Positions 10,930 to 19,634 of a DNA stretch of 64,000 nucleotides are shown in pieces (positions within the stretch are counted from its first letter, which is position 1; each line of letters begins with the position of its first letter). The notes under the pieces are model-generated. The model was given only the letters and a program-made list of their open reading frames with translations. It ran no database searches and was not told where the DNA came from. The stretch spans positions 328,245-392,244 of the forward strand of contig NZ_JAAGUY010000002.1 in the NCBI RefSeq assembly GCF_010868145.1, given 5' to 3'. Origin of the DNA: Nocardia cyriacigeorgica. Its GTDB lineage: Bacteria; Actinomycetota; Actinomycetes; Mycobacteriales; Mycobacteriaceae. Position numbers and translations under genes: made by a program.

Positions 10930-13305
10930 TCAGATCATGTTCTTGTCGGTCATCCACCGCATGACCTGCCAACCGCAGAACACCGGCAGCCAGCAGGTGA
11001 GCACGCGGTAGAGCAGCACCGACGGCACGGCCACCTCGATGGGCAGGCCGAAGGTCGCCAGACCGCCGATCAGCGCGGCCTCGACCGCGCCGACACCACC
11101 GGGCGTCGGCGCCGCGGAGGCGAGGGTGCCACCGATCATCGTGACGATCGTGACGGTGACGAAGGTCGTCCCGCCGCCGAAGGCCTCCACACTCGCCCAC
11201 AGCGCGAGCGCCTGCCCGAGGGTCAAGGCGGCGCAGCCTGCGATGATGATGGCGAACCGCTTCGGGTCGCGCGCCAGATCGGTGAGCTCGCCGAGCACCT
11301 CCTGCAACTGCGGCCGCACCGAAGTGTTCAACCAGCGGCGCAGTTTCGGCACGAACATGAAGGTGCCGATAATGCCGACGCCGACGCCGGCGAGCAGGTA
11401 GAGAATCGTCGCGTCGGGGACGAAATGCGACAGATCCGCCGAGGTTCCCGCAGCGATACTAAAGAACACCAGCAGGCTGATATGGGTGATGACCTGCACC
11501 GACTGCTGCAACGCCACCGCGGCCGTTGCGCGGACCGCGCCGAGCCCGCCTTTCTGAAGGAAACGCACGCTCAAGGCGAGCCCACCTACGCGCGCGGGAG
11601 TGGTTGTCGCCGCGAAGGTATTCGCGATCTGCATGATCAGCAGATTGCGGAAGCTCACCACCCCCGACGCACATGCCCAGAGCGCCGCCGCGGTGCCGAT
11701 ATAGGTCAGCGATGACAACGCGAGGCCCGCGAACGCCCACCACCAGTTCGCCGTCCGCAGCTGGCTGAAGAACGTCGGCACCGCGCTGATGAATGGATAC
11801 GCGACGTACACCAGGCCGATCAGCAGGACCAGCTGGATGATGCTGTTGCGGCTGAACCGGGTGATCTGCTCGGCCTCGATCCGATCCTGGCCGGTTTGTT
11901 TGCGCACTTCCTCGCGGGTGCCCGACACCACCGACTTCCAGTCCGGCACCGATTTGCGAATCCCGGAGGGCATGCCCGATTTGGTCAGCCGCCGCGAGGC
12001 CGTGAGCACGGACTTCTCGCCGAGACCCGCGATCGCCGTACGTACCGCGGCCTCGCGGCCGAAGATCGACGCGGTCGAGACCAATAGCTGCGCGACGTCG
12101 GATTGCACCTGTGCGTCGGTGGCACCGAGTTCGGCGCCGACGAACCCGCCGAACCGGGTGACACCGTCCTCGATGCGGATCTCGTCGGGGCGAAGATCAC
12201 CGACCGCGATCTGCCTGCGGTGTAGTGAGTCCAGCGACTGCCACAGTCCTGGCAGGACCTTCTCGTCAAGCTCGGCCAGCGGCTTTCCGCTCGGCACCGT
12301 ATGCGCGTACAGCATCCACCCGCGGTCCATCGCCGCCACCGCGACCGGTGCGTGTGCCGCCATCCCCAGGTCACCGATGGCGATGGCCATCAGTGCGCGA
12401 TGCTCGACCGCCCGATGCATCGAACCGTGCAGCGGCGCGGTCTCGCTGGAACGGAAGGTGAGCCAGCGCCACAGCTGCCGCAGCGCGCCGTGACTGCGTT
12501 GATTCTTGCCGTACAGCTCCACGGTGAGCAGTCGCTGCGGGCCTGCGACGGGCGCCGACAGCATCAGTGGGCCCGGACCCGAGGGGCGAACGACGGTTAA
12601 CGCGGTGACGGTGAACCCGCGCTTGGCGAGCACGCGCACGGCGGCATCGAGGGGAACCTCCAACGCGGGGGTGCCAACGACGAGCACGATCACCGCACCG
12701 ACCAGCCAGCCAACCGCCAGCCCGAACATCGCCCGCGCCGGAACGACGGTACTGACCACGAGATGGATCGGCGCGAACGCCAGCAGCAGAAACCACATCC
12801 ATCGCCGCACCCGCACCGGCAGCCAAGGACTGGACACGGTGAGCACGGCGGCCAGCATGGCGATCCAGCGCGGATCGTCGAGGAACTGCTGTAGGAAGGT
12901 GTTGTCCAGTTTGTCGGGAACCTGAAAATGCCATTTCGGCGCCGACAGCCCGGTGCCGGTGATCGAGAGCAGCAGTCCGGCGACCAACCCCGCCGCGGCA
13001 TATCCGGCCAGCAGTTTCCAGTGCCTTCCCAGCACGAGTTCGATCAGGATCGCGAACGGGAGGATCAGGATGGCGATGCCGTAGAGCAGGTAGACCAAGT
13101 TGGACTGGGCGGGATTGAGGACGTCGACGATAGGTGATATCGAACGTTCCAGCGCCAGCCACTCCGGCCGGGTGATCATCGAGCCCGCGATCACCACCCC
13201 GACCCCGATCGCGGCGAGTACGACACGAACGATGTCGCTGGTGCGCCGGGTCAACGGCTGCAGCAGGTTGCCCGTGACCGGGATTTCCCGCCCATCGACT
13301 CGCAT
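10930..13305 (-). CDS. LPG-synthase-type integral membrane protein with kinase-like middle domain
   Basis: About 791 aa. The N-terminal part has around six transmembrane segments. The middle (about residues 190-450) is soluble and holds a stretch like a kinase catalytic loop (LHRRQIAVGDLRPDEIRI followed by GVTRFGGF), with the usual HxD and DFG residues changed. The C-terminal 300 residues form a multi-span domain like the flippase part of lysylphosphatidylglycerol synthase (UPF0104/YbhN type), including APTPGGVGAVEAAL. It probably moves or senses a lipid at the plasma membrane; substrate unknown. I take the ATG at 13305 (MRVDGREIPV); in-frame GTGs at 13359 and 13398 are possible and none has a clear ribosome binding site. 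Confidence 0.85.
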   Translation of the reverse strand: MRVDGREIPVTGNLLQPLTRRTSDIVRVVLAAIGVGVVIAGSMITRPEWLALERSISPIVDVLNPAQSNLVYLLYGIAILILPFAILIELVLGRHWKLLAGYAAAGLVAGLLLSITGTGLSAPKWHFQVPDKLDNTFLQQFLDDPRWIAMLAAVLTVSSPWLPVRVRRWMWFLLLAFAPIHLVVSTVVPARAMFGLAVGWLVGAVIVLVVGTPALEVPLDAAVRVLAKRGFTVTALTVVRPSGPGPLMLSAPVAGPQRLLTVELYGKNQRSHGALRQLWRWLTFRSSETAPLHGSMHRAVEHRALMAIAIGDLGMAAHAPVAVAAMDRGWMLYAHTVPSGKPLAELDEKVLPGLWQSLDSLHRRQIAVGDLRPDEIRIEDGVTRFGGFVGAELGATDAQVQSDVAQLLVSTASIFGREAAVRTAIAGLGEKSVLTASRRLTKSGMPSGIRKSVPDWKSVVSGTREEVRKQTGQDRIEAEQITRFSRNSIIQLVLLIGLVYVAYPFISAVPTFFSQLRTANWWWAFAGLALSSLTYIGTAAALWACASGVVSFRNLLIMQIANTFAATTTPARVGGLALSVRFLQKGGLGAVRATAAVALQQSVQVITHISLLVFFSIAAGTSADLSHFVPDATILYLLAGVGVGIIGTFMFVPKLRRWLNTSVRPQLQEVLGELTDLARDPKRFAIIIAGCAALTLGQALALWASVEAFGGGTTFVTVTIVTMIGGTLASAAPTPGGVGAVEAALIGGLATFGLPIEVAVPSVLLYRVLTCWLPVFCGWQVMRWMTDKNMI

Positions 13306-13504
13306 GTCGTATCGGTACTTTCGGATCGAGTTGAAGCTACGCCGGCCACCCTCGCTCACTGCAGGTGAGTATGCAGGAGGCCGACGCGGACGATACACAC
13401 CAACACGCCGCCCCGATGTCCGCCGATCGGTTGCCCGGGCGGGCGCGAGGTGGTATCGGCGGCGCGTGTGCTGTTCCCGGTCCGATGCGACCGGACTACC
13501 GGAC

Positions 13505-14269
13505 TCAGGCGCCGCCCATGCGAGCGTGGCGACCGACCGGAGGGCCGGCCGGTGGGACCACGCTGAACACCGTGCCCGTCATCTCACCGCTGTCGAGTTC
13601 GACGATGGCGCGTACGACCTTGGTGGTGGCGATGGAGCCGGGGAACGCGTCCGGTGCGATCGCGTTGACCCGCACGCCGAACTCGTCGAACTCGTCGGCC
13701 AGGTGACGGGTCAGCTTGTTGAGCGCGGCCTTGGAGGTGCCGTACAGCGTCTGACCACCGAAGACTTCCGGCCCCGACATGCTGGAGACATTGACGATAT
13801 TGCGGTTGTTCGCGCGGTTGGCCGCATCGTCGTGCAACCAGGACCGCTGCGCCAGCCGGGTCGCCAGCCGCAGCGGCACCTCGACATTTAGCGTGAACAC
13901 CGGCGCGAACGCGTCGAGCGCGGCGTCGCCGTCGACCACCCCGAGCGGATGCAGCGCCATATTCGCCGCGTTGTTCACCAGTAGATCCACCCGGCCGAAC
14001 TTGGCCAATGCCAGGTCGACTACCCGTTCGGGCTCGCCGGGCTCGGTCAGATCCGAGTGCACCACGAAGACTCGCGACTCGTTCTGCGGAACCGTCCGGT
14101 CCGGCTCCAGCGGGTCGACGAACCACTCTTCCTGCGAGGGCGCCGCGGGAACCCGATTGCGGCAGACCGCGACGATGTCGTAGTGGGTGTAGGTGGCGCG
14201 GCAGAAGGCGTCACCCAGCCTGCCTCCGGCGCCGGTGATCAGGCAGACCCGGCGCTCACCATTGGACAA
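13505..14269 (-). CDS. Short-chain dehydrogenase/reductase
   Basis: A 254-aa NAD(P)-dependent oxidoreductase. The cofactor motif is TGAGGRLG (residues 12-19), then NNAAN, catalytic Ser in NVSSMSG, and YGTSK with the Tyr-Lys pair. It is somewhat longer between strand 2 and the NNAA motif than classical members. Its start lies inside the end of the 2-oxoglutarate oxygenase gene (14-bp overlap), so the two are co-translated and may act on the same substrate, oxygenation followed by oxidation or reduction. That pathway is inference. Confidence 0.9.
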   Translation of the reverse strand: MSNGERRVCLITGAGGRLGDAFCRATYTHYDIVAVCRNRVPAAPSQEEWFVDPLEPDRTVPQNESRVFVVHSDLTEPGEPERVVDLALAKFGRVDLLVNNAANMALHPLGVVDGDAALDAFAPVFTLNVEVPLRLATRLAQRSWLHDDAANRANNRNIVNVSSMSGPEVFGGQTLYGTSKAALNKLTRHLADEFDEFGVRVNAIAPDAFPGSIATTKVVRAIVELDSGEMTGTVFSVVPPAGPPVGRHARMGGA

Positions 14270-15038
14270 TGCGGTCTCCTCCCCAACGCCGCACCACGTC
14301 GGCCTTCGGCCGGTGCAGCCACATCACCACGCAGTTGCGTTCGGCGGTGTTGGCACCGGCGAAGGCATGCCACGAGCGCGGTGTGCATTCGAACATCACC
14401 ATCGAGTTGTTCAGCGGCGGGACGGCTTTCGCGGCTCGCGCGCCGCGCTCGCCCCGGCTGAACAAAGCGGTCTCGCCACCGTCGCCCGGCTCCCACGGCG
14501 AATTGGCCAGATAGAACAGCAGCGTGACGGCGCGGACCGTTTCCCTGGCTTCGACGCCGGCGGTGCGCGGCCCGGTTTTGGTGTCAACGGTCGAGTCGGG
14601 GACACGGACTTCACCCGGGCCGGGTGCGGCGCCCGCAAACCACGCAGGCGCGAGATCGTTATGTGGCCAGCCGCGCGGGCTGTCGACCGGATGGCAGTGC
14701 AGCGACGCCTCGACGTCACCGGTCGCATCCACCCCGGCGACGCCCGCGATCACGTCATGCCATTCGCGGGACTGGAACACCGCGAGCGGCCCGTCGCTGA
14801 GCTCGGTCAGCCGAATGCCGGTGGCGCCATATCCTTCGGCGACCTTGCCGAATCGGTCCGGATGGTCGTCGCGAGCCCGCTCGAATTCGTCGGCGAGACG
14901 CTGATAGAACTCGGGCGCGAATACATCGCGCGCGTAGACGTGCGGAAACGGCTCGGTACGGCGTATCCAGTGCCGGCTGCCGAGCAGATCCGCGAACCAT
15001 TGCGGGGCGGCGGCCCGCCGCTCCGATTCCCCTGCCAC
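14256..15038 (-). CDS. 2-oxoglutarate/Fe(II)-dependent oxygenase (prolyl-4-hydroxylase-like)
   Basis: A 260-aa protein with the double-stranded beta-helix pattern of 2OG-Fe(II) oxygenases. The iron ligands are probably the HND of GWPHNDL and the His of PRSWHAF. LLFYLANSPWEPGDGGETALF matches the core strand region with its GGET turn. The GTG at 15038 is the best start: GGGAGGGAG lies 5 bases upstream. The 63 additional upstream codons in frame are Arg-rich and lack family sequence. It is the first gene of a two-gene unit with the SDR and is divergent from the SGNH hydrolase. Confidence 0.82.
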   Translation of the reverse strand: MAGESERRAAAPQWFADLLGSRHWIRRTEPFPHVYARDVFAPEFYQRLADEFERARDDHPDRFGKVAEGYGATGIRLTELSDGPLAVFQSREWHDVIAGVAGVDATGDVEASLHCHPVDSPRGWPHNDLAPAWFAGAAPGPGEVRVPDSTVDTKTGPRTAGVEARETVRAVTLLFYLANSPWEPGDGGETALFSRGERGARAAKAVPPLNNSMVMFECTPRSWHAFAGANTAERNCVVMWLHRPKADVVRRWGGDRIVQW

Positions 15039-15163
15039 GATTACTCCCTCCCGGACGAACACCGCGATCTTATGGCACGACGGCGCCGCTGCACGTCCGT
15101 AGTAGGCGGACCGCTCTCGGTAGTGGAGAACGGGGGTGCACTGCCTCCGGGCATGATCATCCG

Positions 15164-15763
15164 GTGAGTCGTGATACCCGTATCTGTTTCGTCGGCGATT
15201 CGTTCGTGGCAGGCGTCGGCGATTCAACGGCGCTCGGCTGGGCCGGCCGGCTGGTCGCCGATGCGCACGCCGAGGGCTTTCCGGTCACCGCATACAACCT
15301 CGGTGTGCGCAGGCAGACCTCCACCGACATCCGTTCGCGCTGGCTGGGCGAATGCCTACAGCGCCTGCCGGAGGGTGTCGACGCGCGCGTGGTGTTCTCG
15401 TTCGGAGTCAATGACGCCATGTGGGAGAACGGCCGGGAGCGGGTCCCGCCGGAGGATTCCGCGGACAACCTGACCGCACTGCTCGCCAGCGCCGCCGCGC
15501 ACGGCTGGCGGGCGTTGGTCATCGCACCGCCGCCGATCGATGACGAGGAACACAACACGCGCACAGCCGCGCTGGACGCCCGGTTCGCCGATATCTGCGC
15601 CGCAGCCGACGTCCCCTATGTACGTACTCACCAGCCGCTCAGCACGGACCCGACGTGGCGGGACGAGGTCCGTATCGGCGACGGTGCGCATCCAGGCGCG
15701 GCTGGTTATGGCGTTCTGGCCGAGCTGATCCAACCGTCCTGGCGAGAGTGGTTGTCGCGCTGA
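15164..15763 (+). CDS. SGNH/GDSL-type hydrolase
   Basis: A 199-aa esterase/lipase-like enzyme. Block I is FVGDSFVAG with the nucleophile Ser, block II the Gly of YNLGVRRQTS, block III the Asn of FGVNDA, and block V DGAHP with the Asp-His pair. There is no signal peptide, so it is probably cytoplasmic. The start is a GTG. The substrate cannot be told. Confidence 0.9.
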   Translation: MSRDTRICFVGDSFVAGVGDSTALGWAGRLVADAHAEGFPVTAYNLGVRRQTSTDIRSRWLGECLQRLPEGVDARVVFSFGVNDAMWENGRERVPPEDSADNLTALLASAAAHGWRALVIAPPPIDDEEHNTRTAALDARFADICAAADVPYVRTHQPLSTDPTWRDEVRIGDGAHPGAAGYGVLAELIQPSWREWLSR

Positions 15764-15875
15764 TCTCTCGGGGCCGGCAGCGGTTGACCAGGGCGCTGCC
15801 GGTCTGACGACCACCTGTCTGGGACACGCTGCCGATTGTGATGGCTGTTGGTCTGTGCCTGCCCAGCTGGGTCCA

Positions 15876-17345
15876 TCAACCGATGGAAACCCGCTGCACC
15901 GCACGTATCCGCCGCTCAGCCGCCAGATCGATCGCCCGCGCGTCCGTCGCTGCGGCCGCCCGCTGAAATACCTCGTCGAGGAACGGCAGAGCAGCGACCA
16001 CCTCGTCGAGATAGGAACCCTCGGCCTCCAGCTGGCTCAGCGCGCCGATCAAGGTGAGCCCGGCCCGGGCGAACGGTGTGAACGGCGCCGGCATGGCCAG
16101 TTCCCGGACGACGTTCGACAACCGCGGATTCGTCGTGCGCACCACCTGCTTACGCAACCAACGCGTGGTCAGCTGGAATGTCGCGTGCCGAAGCGGTTCC
16201 CCGCATTCGCCGAGCGCCGAGACGAGCGCATCGGCATCGAGTGGGTGGCCAGGCGCGACGAATCCGTGTGCGCGCACCGCGGCTTCGAGTTCGGGCGGGC
16301 CGCCGGTGAAGAAGGCGTCGCAGAAATCGTAGGCCAGTGCGCGGAATTCGGACGGCCACGGTGAGCAGGCGCCGAAATCGACGATGCCGAGCCGCCCATC
16401 GGGCAGCAGCCGGAAATTGCCGGGATGCGGATCGCCGTAGAGCAGGTCGTGGCGCCAGCCCGACAGCACGAACCGCGTCATCAACATGCCGACCCGATCG
16501 CGCTCGGGCTCGGTGCCGGAGGTGATGATTCGCGGCACGGGCGTGCCGTCGAGCCATTCGGTGATCAACACGTCCCCGCGCTGCTGAACCACCGCGGGGA
16601 TGTGGAACTCCGGGTCGTCGGCGAATGCGGCCGCGAAGGCATGCTGATGGTCCGCCTCGGCGCCGTAGTCGAGCTCGTCGCGCACACCGTCACAGATCGC
16701 CTCGGTGACGGCCTTGACATCGGCGCCGGGCAGGAACACCGATGCCAGCGTCGAAATGTGGCGCAACTGCCTCAGATCGGCCTCAACGGCCGCGCGGCCG
16801 CCCGGATACATGATCTTGACCGCCACCGGCCTGCCGTCATGCCACACCGCGCGGTGCACCTGGCCGATGGAGGCTGCGGCGGCCCGGCGATCGTCGAACT
16901 CGCGAAACGACGCACGCCAGCCGCCGCCCATGCTCGCCGCCATCGCGGCGTCGACCGTCGGCGGCAACATGATCGGCGCCGCGTCCTGGAGCCGAGTCAG
17001 CGCTATTTGATAGGGACCGGCTATATCTTCGGGCAGCGCGAGCTGATAGATGGACAACAGCTGACCGAGTTTGGTTGCGCAACCCTTCAACTCCCCGAGG
17101 ACCTCGAAGATGTGCTGGGCGGTGCGCAACTGGATCTCCCGGTTCACCTCGTCCGCCGAACGGCCGAGTGCGCGCCGCCCGACCCCGGCCGCGCGTCGGC
17201 CCGCATAGGCGACCGGAAGGGCCGCCAGCCTGGCATTGCGCGTGGCACGGCTCATCGGAGGGGTGCCGCCGGGGCGTGCCGGGAACAGGCCGGGACGCTC
17301 CGTCGCCTCGCCTCCCGCCCGGCCGTTGCCCCATCGAGTGGTCAT
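15876..17345 (-). CDS. ABC1/UbiB-family atypical kinase
   Basis: A 489-aa protein-kinase-like ATPase. It has the family KxGQ motif (TKLGQLLS), the A-rich nucleotide loop AAAASIGQVHRA, VAVKI with the ATP Lys, DGVRDELDYGAEA, a catalytic loop YGDPHPGNF, and VDFGA in place of DFG. In bacteria UbiB-type proteins support quinone or other isoprenoid lipid metabolism; mycobacterial members are often unassigned. It is divergent from the GntR regulator, whose operator-like palindrome lies between the two genes. Confidence 0.9.
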   Translation of the reverse strand: MTTRWGNGRAGGEATERPGLFPARPGGTPPMSRATRNARLAALPVAYAGRRAAGVGRRALGRSADEVNREIQLRTAQHIFEVLGELKGCATKLGQLLSIYQLALPEDIAGPYQIALTRLQDAAPIMLPPTVDAAMAASMGGGWRASFREFDDRRAAAASIGQVHRAVWHDGRPVAVKIMYPGGRAAVEADLRQLRHISTLASVFLPGADVKAVTEAICDGVRDELDYGAEADHQHAFAAAFADDPEFHIPAVVQQRGDVLITEWLDGTPVPRIITSGTEPERDRVGMLMTRFVLSGWRHDLLYGDPHPGNFRLLPDGRLGIVDFGACSPWPSEFRALAYDFCDAFFTGGPPELEAAVRAHGFVAPGHPLDADALVSALGECGEPLRHATFQLTTRWLRKQVVRTTNPRLSNVVRELAMPAPFTPFARAGLTLIGALSQLEAEGSYLDEVVAALPFLDEVFQRAAAATDARAIDLAAERRIRAVQRVSIG

Positions 17346-17379
17346 GATTCACCTCACACTGCGCCGCCCCGTAGTATCC

Positions 17380-17409
17380 ATGTGCAGTCTGGCACATTGC
17401 GCCTAGACT
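17380..17409 (+). promoter_or_regulatory. Promoter and operator-like palindrome of the GntR gene
   Basis: Minus-10-like TAGACT at 17404-17409 and minus-35-like TGTGCA at 17381-17386 with a 17-bp spacer. The palindrome ATGTGC-N6-GCACAT (17380-17397) overlaps the minus-35, a natural place for autoregulation by the GntR protein and for control of the divergent ABC1 kinase. Confidence 0.45.
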
Positions 17410-17444
17410 GTCTGGGACGTATGGATGAAGGTGAGAGGTACACG

Positions 17445-18218
17445 ATGGGATCCCGGACGGTGGTCGCCGATGCTGCCGATGAACTGGCACGCCGGGTTGC
17501 CGCGGGGGAGTACCGGCCCGGCGAACTGATGCCCTCGGTGCGGCAGGTTGCCGACGAATTCGAGATGAACCGCGCCACCGCGCAGCTCACCCTCGGCAGG
17601 CTGGAGTCCTATGGCTTCGTCGACGCGCGCCGCGGCAAGGGTTTCACCATTCGCGATGTCCGCGAACTCGGCGGTATTGATGTCTACCGGCATCTGTTCC
17701 GGTACTCGGTGCCGATGCCCGAGGTCGCGATCGAGATGTTCCGCGACATCGTCGAGGTGGAGCGCGGCATCGTGATGGACGCGCTGCTCGCCTACACCGC
17801 GGGCCGCTGTGATGCCGATCCGGTGGCGCTCAAGGCCGATATCGACACTCTGGAAGCGCTTGCCCGCCTGGAGGTTCCGGATTACCGGGAGATTCTCTCG
17901 GTCGAGATCGGGTTGGTGCGCAGGCTGCTCACCGCGCTCGGCTCCAGCATGCAGCGCGCGATCTTGAACTCCATCGGCGAGATGGTGCTGGAAGTGCCGG
18001 AGGCGATCGAGGCATACTTCGCCGGCGCCGCCGACCTCCATGTGCTGGTGTGGCGAGCGCTGATGGCGGTGTGGGAATCGGATTCCGGGCCGTCGCAGGC
18101 TCAGCTCGCCCTGTTCGAGGACCTGTTCGGGATGTATCACGAGAAGGTGCTCGCCCGCTTCGCGGAGTTGCTGGACGGTGTCGAGGAGTCCGGTACCGCC
18201 CACGCTGCCACTGCCTGA
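17445..18218 (+). CDS. GntR-family transcriptional regulator (FadR-like)
   Basis: A 257-aa regulator. Residues 1-75 form the winged helix of GntR proteins (GEYRPGELMPSVRQVADEFEMNRATAQLTLGRLESYGFVDARRGKG). The rest is an all-helical ligand-binding domain of FCD/FadR type. The ATG at 17445 has GAGAGG 6 bases upstream; another in-frame ATG at 17421 would add 8 residues. It ends just before a two-way terminator. The effector is unknown; neighbours suggest lipid-related ligands. Confidence 0.88.
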   Translation: MGSRTVVADAADELARRVAAGEYRPGELMPSVRQVADEFEMNRATAQLTLGRLESYGFVDARRGKGFTIRDVRELGGIDVYRHLFRYSVPMPEVAIEMFRDIVEVERGIVMDALLAYTAGRCDADPVALKADIDTLEALARLEVPDYREILSVEIGLVRRLLTALGSSMQRAILNSIGEMVLEVPEAIEAYFAGAADLHVLVWRALMAVWESDSGPSQAQLALFEDLFGMYHEKVLARFAELLDGVEESGTAHAATA

Positions 18219-18248
18219 GCTCGGTAGCTCGTCGATAACTGTCTGGTA

Positions 18249-18278
18249 AGGCCGCCGAACCTGATGGTCCGGCGGCCT
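18249..18278. terminator. Bidirectional hairpin terminator
   Basis: AGGCCGCCG and CGGCGGCCT form a 9-bp perfect stem, extended inside by ACC/GGT pairing. It lies between the 3' ends of the GntR gene and the second nitronate monooxygenase, which converge. Confidence 0.65.
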
Positions 18279-18299
18279 CAGCACTGTCGTGCGATTACC

Positions 18300-19427
18300 T
18301 CAGAGCGCACCGTTGAGCTTGTTCAGCCGCTCGCAGGATTCGACGTACTCCTCGACCAGCCGCGCCATCACATCGGCCGAACGCTCCACCTTGTTCATCA
18401 TGCCGACCACCTGGCCGACCGGATTGAAGTTGACGTCCTTGGCGGCCTCCGGATACCGGTGCCCACGCTTGACGCCGTCCAGCGCGACCATCATCTGCAG
18501 CGGCATCGGCAGCGGATTGGGGGTGTCGGACTGTTCCCACGCCTCGGTCCAGTCGTTGCGCAGCATGCGCGCGGGTTTACCGGTCCATGCCCGCGAACGC
18601 ACCGTGTCGTGGCTGGTGGCGTCGATGAGGCTCTGCATCTGCGCGGGCGGCACATTGGCCTCCTCGACGGTCAGCCAGATCGAACCGGTCCATGCGCCCG
18701 CCGCACCCATCGCCATCGCGGCCGCCACCTGACGGCCGTCGCCGATACCGCCGGCAGCGAGCACCGGCATATCGCCGACGGCGTCGATCACCTGCGGCCA
18801 CAGCACCAGCGAGGACACTTCACCGCAGTGCCCGCCACCCTCGGTACCCTGACAGACCGCGAAGTCCAGGCCCGCGGCCTTGTGGTTGAGCGCATGCTTG
18901 ACCGAACCGCACAGCGCGCCGATGAGGCGACCGGACTCCTGGATCTTGCTCACCACATCCGGCGGCGGCGTACCGAGCGCATTGGCCACCAGCTTGGCCT
19001 TCGGATGACGCAGAATCACCTCGATCTGCGGCGCAACGGTGGTCGCGGTCCAGCCGAGCAGCTGCGGGTGTACCTCGTCGGAGGGCAGTTCCGGCACACC
19101 GTGATCGGCGAGCAGCTTCGCCGCGAAATCGCGGTGTCCGGCAGGAACATGCTTGGCCAGTTCGGCCTCGAGCTGTTCGGGCGAGAGCCCGTCGATGCCC
19201 TTGCCCTCGTACTTGGACGGGATCACCAGATCCACGCCGTAGGGGTTGTCGCCGACGTGCTCGTCGAGCCAGCTGAGCTCGACCTCGAGCTGTTCGGCGG
19301 TGAAGCCAACCGCGCCGAGCACCCCGAGACCGCCGGCATTGCTGACCGCGGCCGCCACGTCGCGGCAATGGGTGAAGGCGAAGATGGGGAACTCGATCCC
19401 CAGGCGGTCGCAGATTTCGGTACGCAT
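18300..19427 (-). CDS. Nitronate monooxygenase family protein (second copy, Rv1533-like)
   Basis: A 375-aa FMN-binding TIM-barrel protein. Seen: FPIFAFTHCRDVAAAVSNAGGLGVLGA at the start, CQGTEGGGHCGE with the conserved His, PVLAAGGIGDGRQVAAAMAMGAAGAWTGSIW for FMN phosphate. The length equals the mycobacterial Rv1533-type members, unlike the 325-aa copy at 7884; the two are distant paralogues. The ATG at 19427 has AGGGAG 12 bases upstream. A KstR-like palindrome 170 bp upstream suggests link to sterol or lipid catabolism. Confidence 0.9.
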   Translation of the reverse strand: MRTEICDRLGIEFPIFAFTHCRDVAAAVSNAGGLGVLGAVGFTAEQLEVELSWLDEHVGDNPYGVDLVIPSKYEGKGIDGLSPEQLEAELAKHVPAGHRDFAAKLLADHGVPELPSDEVHPQLLGWTATTVAPQIEVILRHPKAKLVANALGTPPPDVVSKIQESGRLIGALCGSVKHALNHKAAGLDFAVCQGTEGGGHCGEVSSLVLWPQVIDAVGDMPVLAAGGIGDGRQVAAAMAMGAAGAWTGSIWLTVEEANVPPAQMQSLIDATSHDTVRSRAWTGKPARMLRNDWTEAWEQSDTPNPLPMPLQMMVALDGVKRGHRYPEAAKDVNFNPVGQVVGMMNKVERSADVMARLVEEYVESCERLNKLNGAL

Positions 19428-19598
19428 GGCGGTTCTGGTCTCCCTATGCCCTGGAACGGGTTGCATAATGTTCAGTTCGCCGGCTCATGGCCCGCGAATT
19501 CTCTGCACGGCCCGTCGCGTTCGAAACCGCCGCGTACCGCATTAATCGCCAATATGCGGACGCGGCGCCCTCGATCGGCATCGGTGCCATGAATCGAA

Positions 19599-19612
19599 TG
19601 TAACACGTTCTA
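19599..19612. promoter_or_regulatory. KstR-like operator
   Basis: TGTAACACGTTCTA fits the mycobacterial KstR pattern TNNAACNNGTTNNA at every fixed position. It lies upstream of the Rv1533-like nitronate monooxygenase (start 19427) and downstream of the wax ester synthase stop. Confidence 0.45.
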
Positions 19613-19634
19613 ATTTTGCCCGGGAGGGGAAATT

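Noticed and set aside
15812..18250. Recurring CTGTCTGG at 15815, 17408 and 18240
   Set aside because: Positions do not share a promoter context and the word is short; taken as chance.
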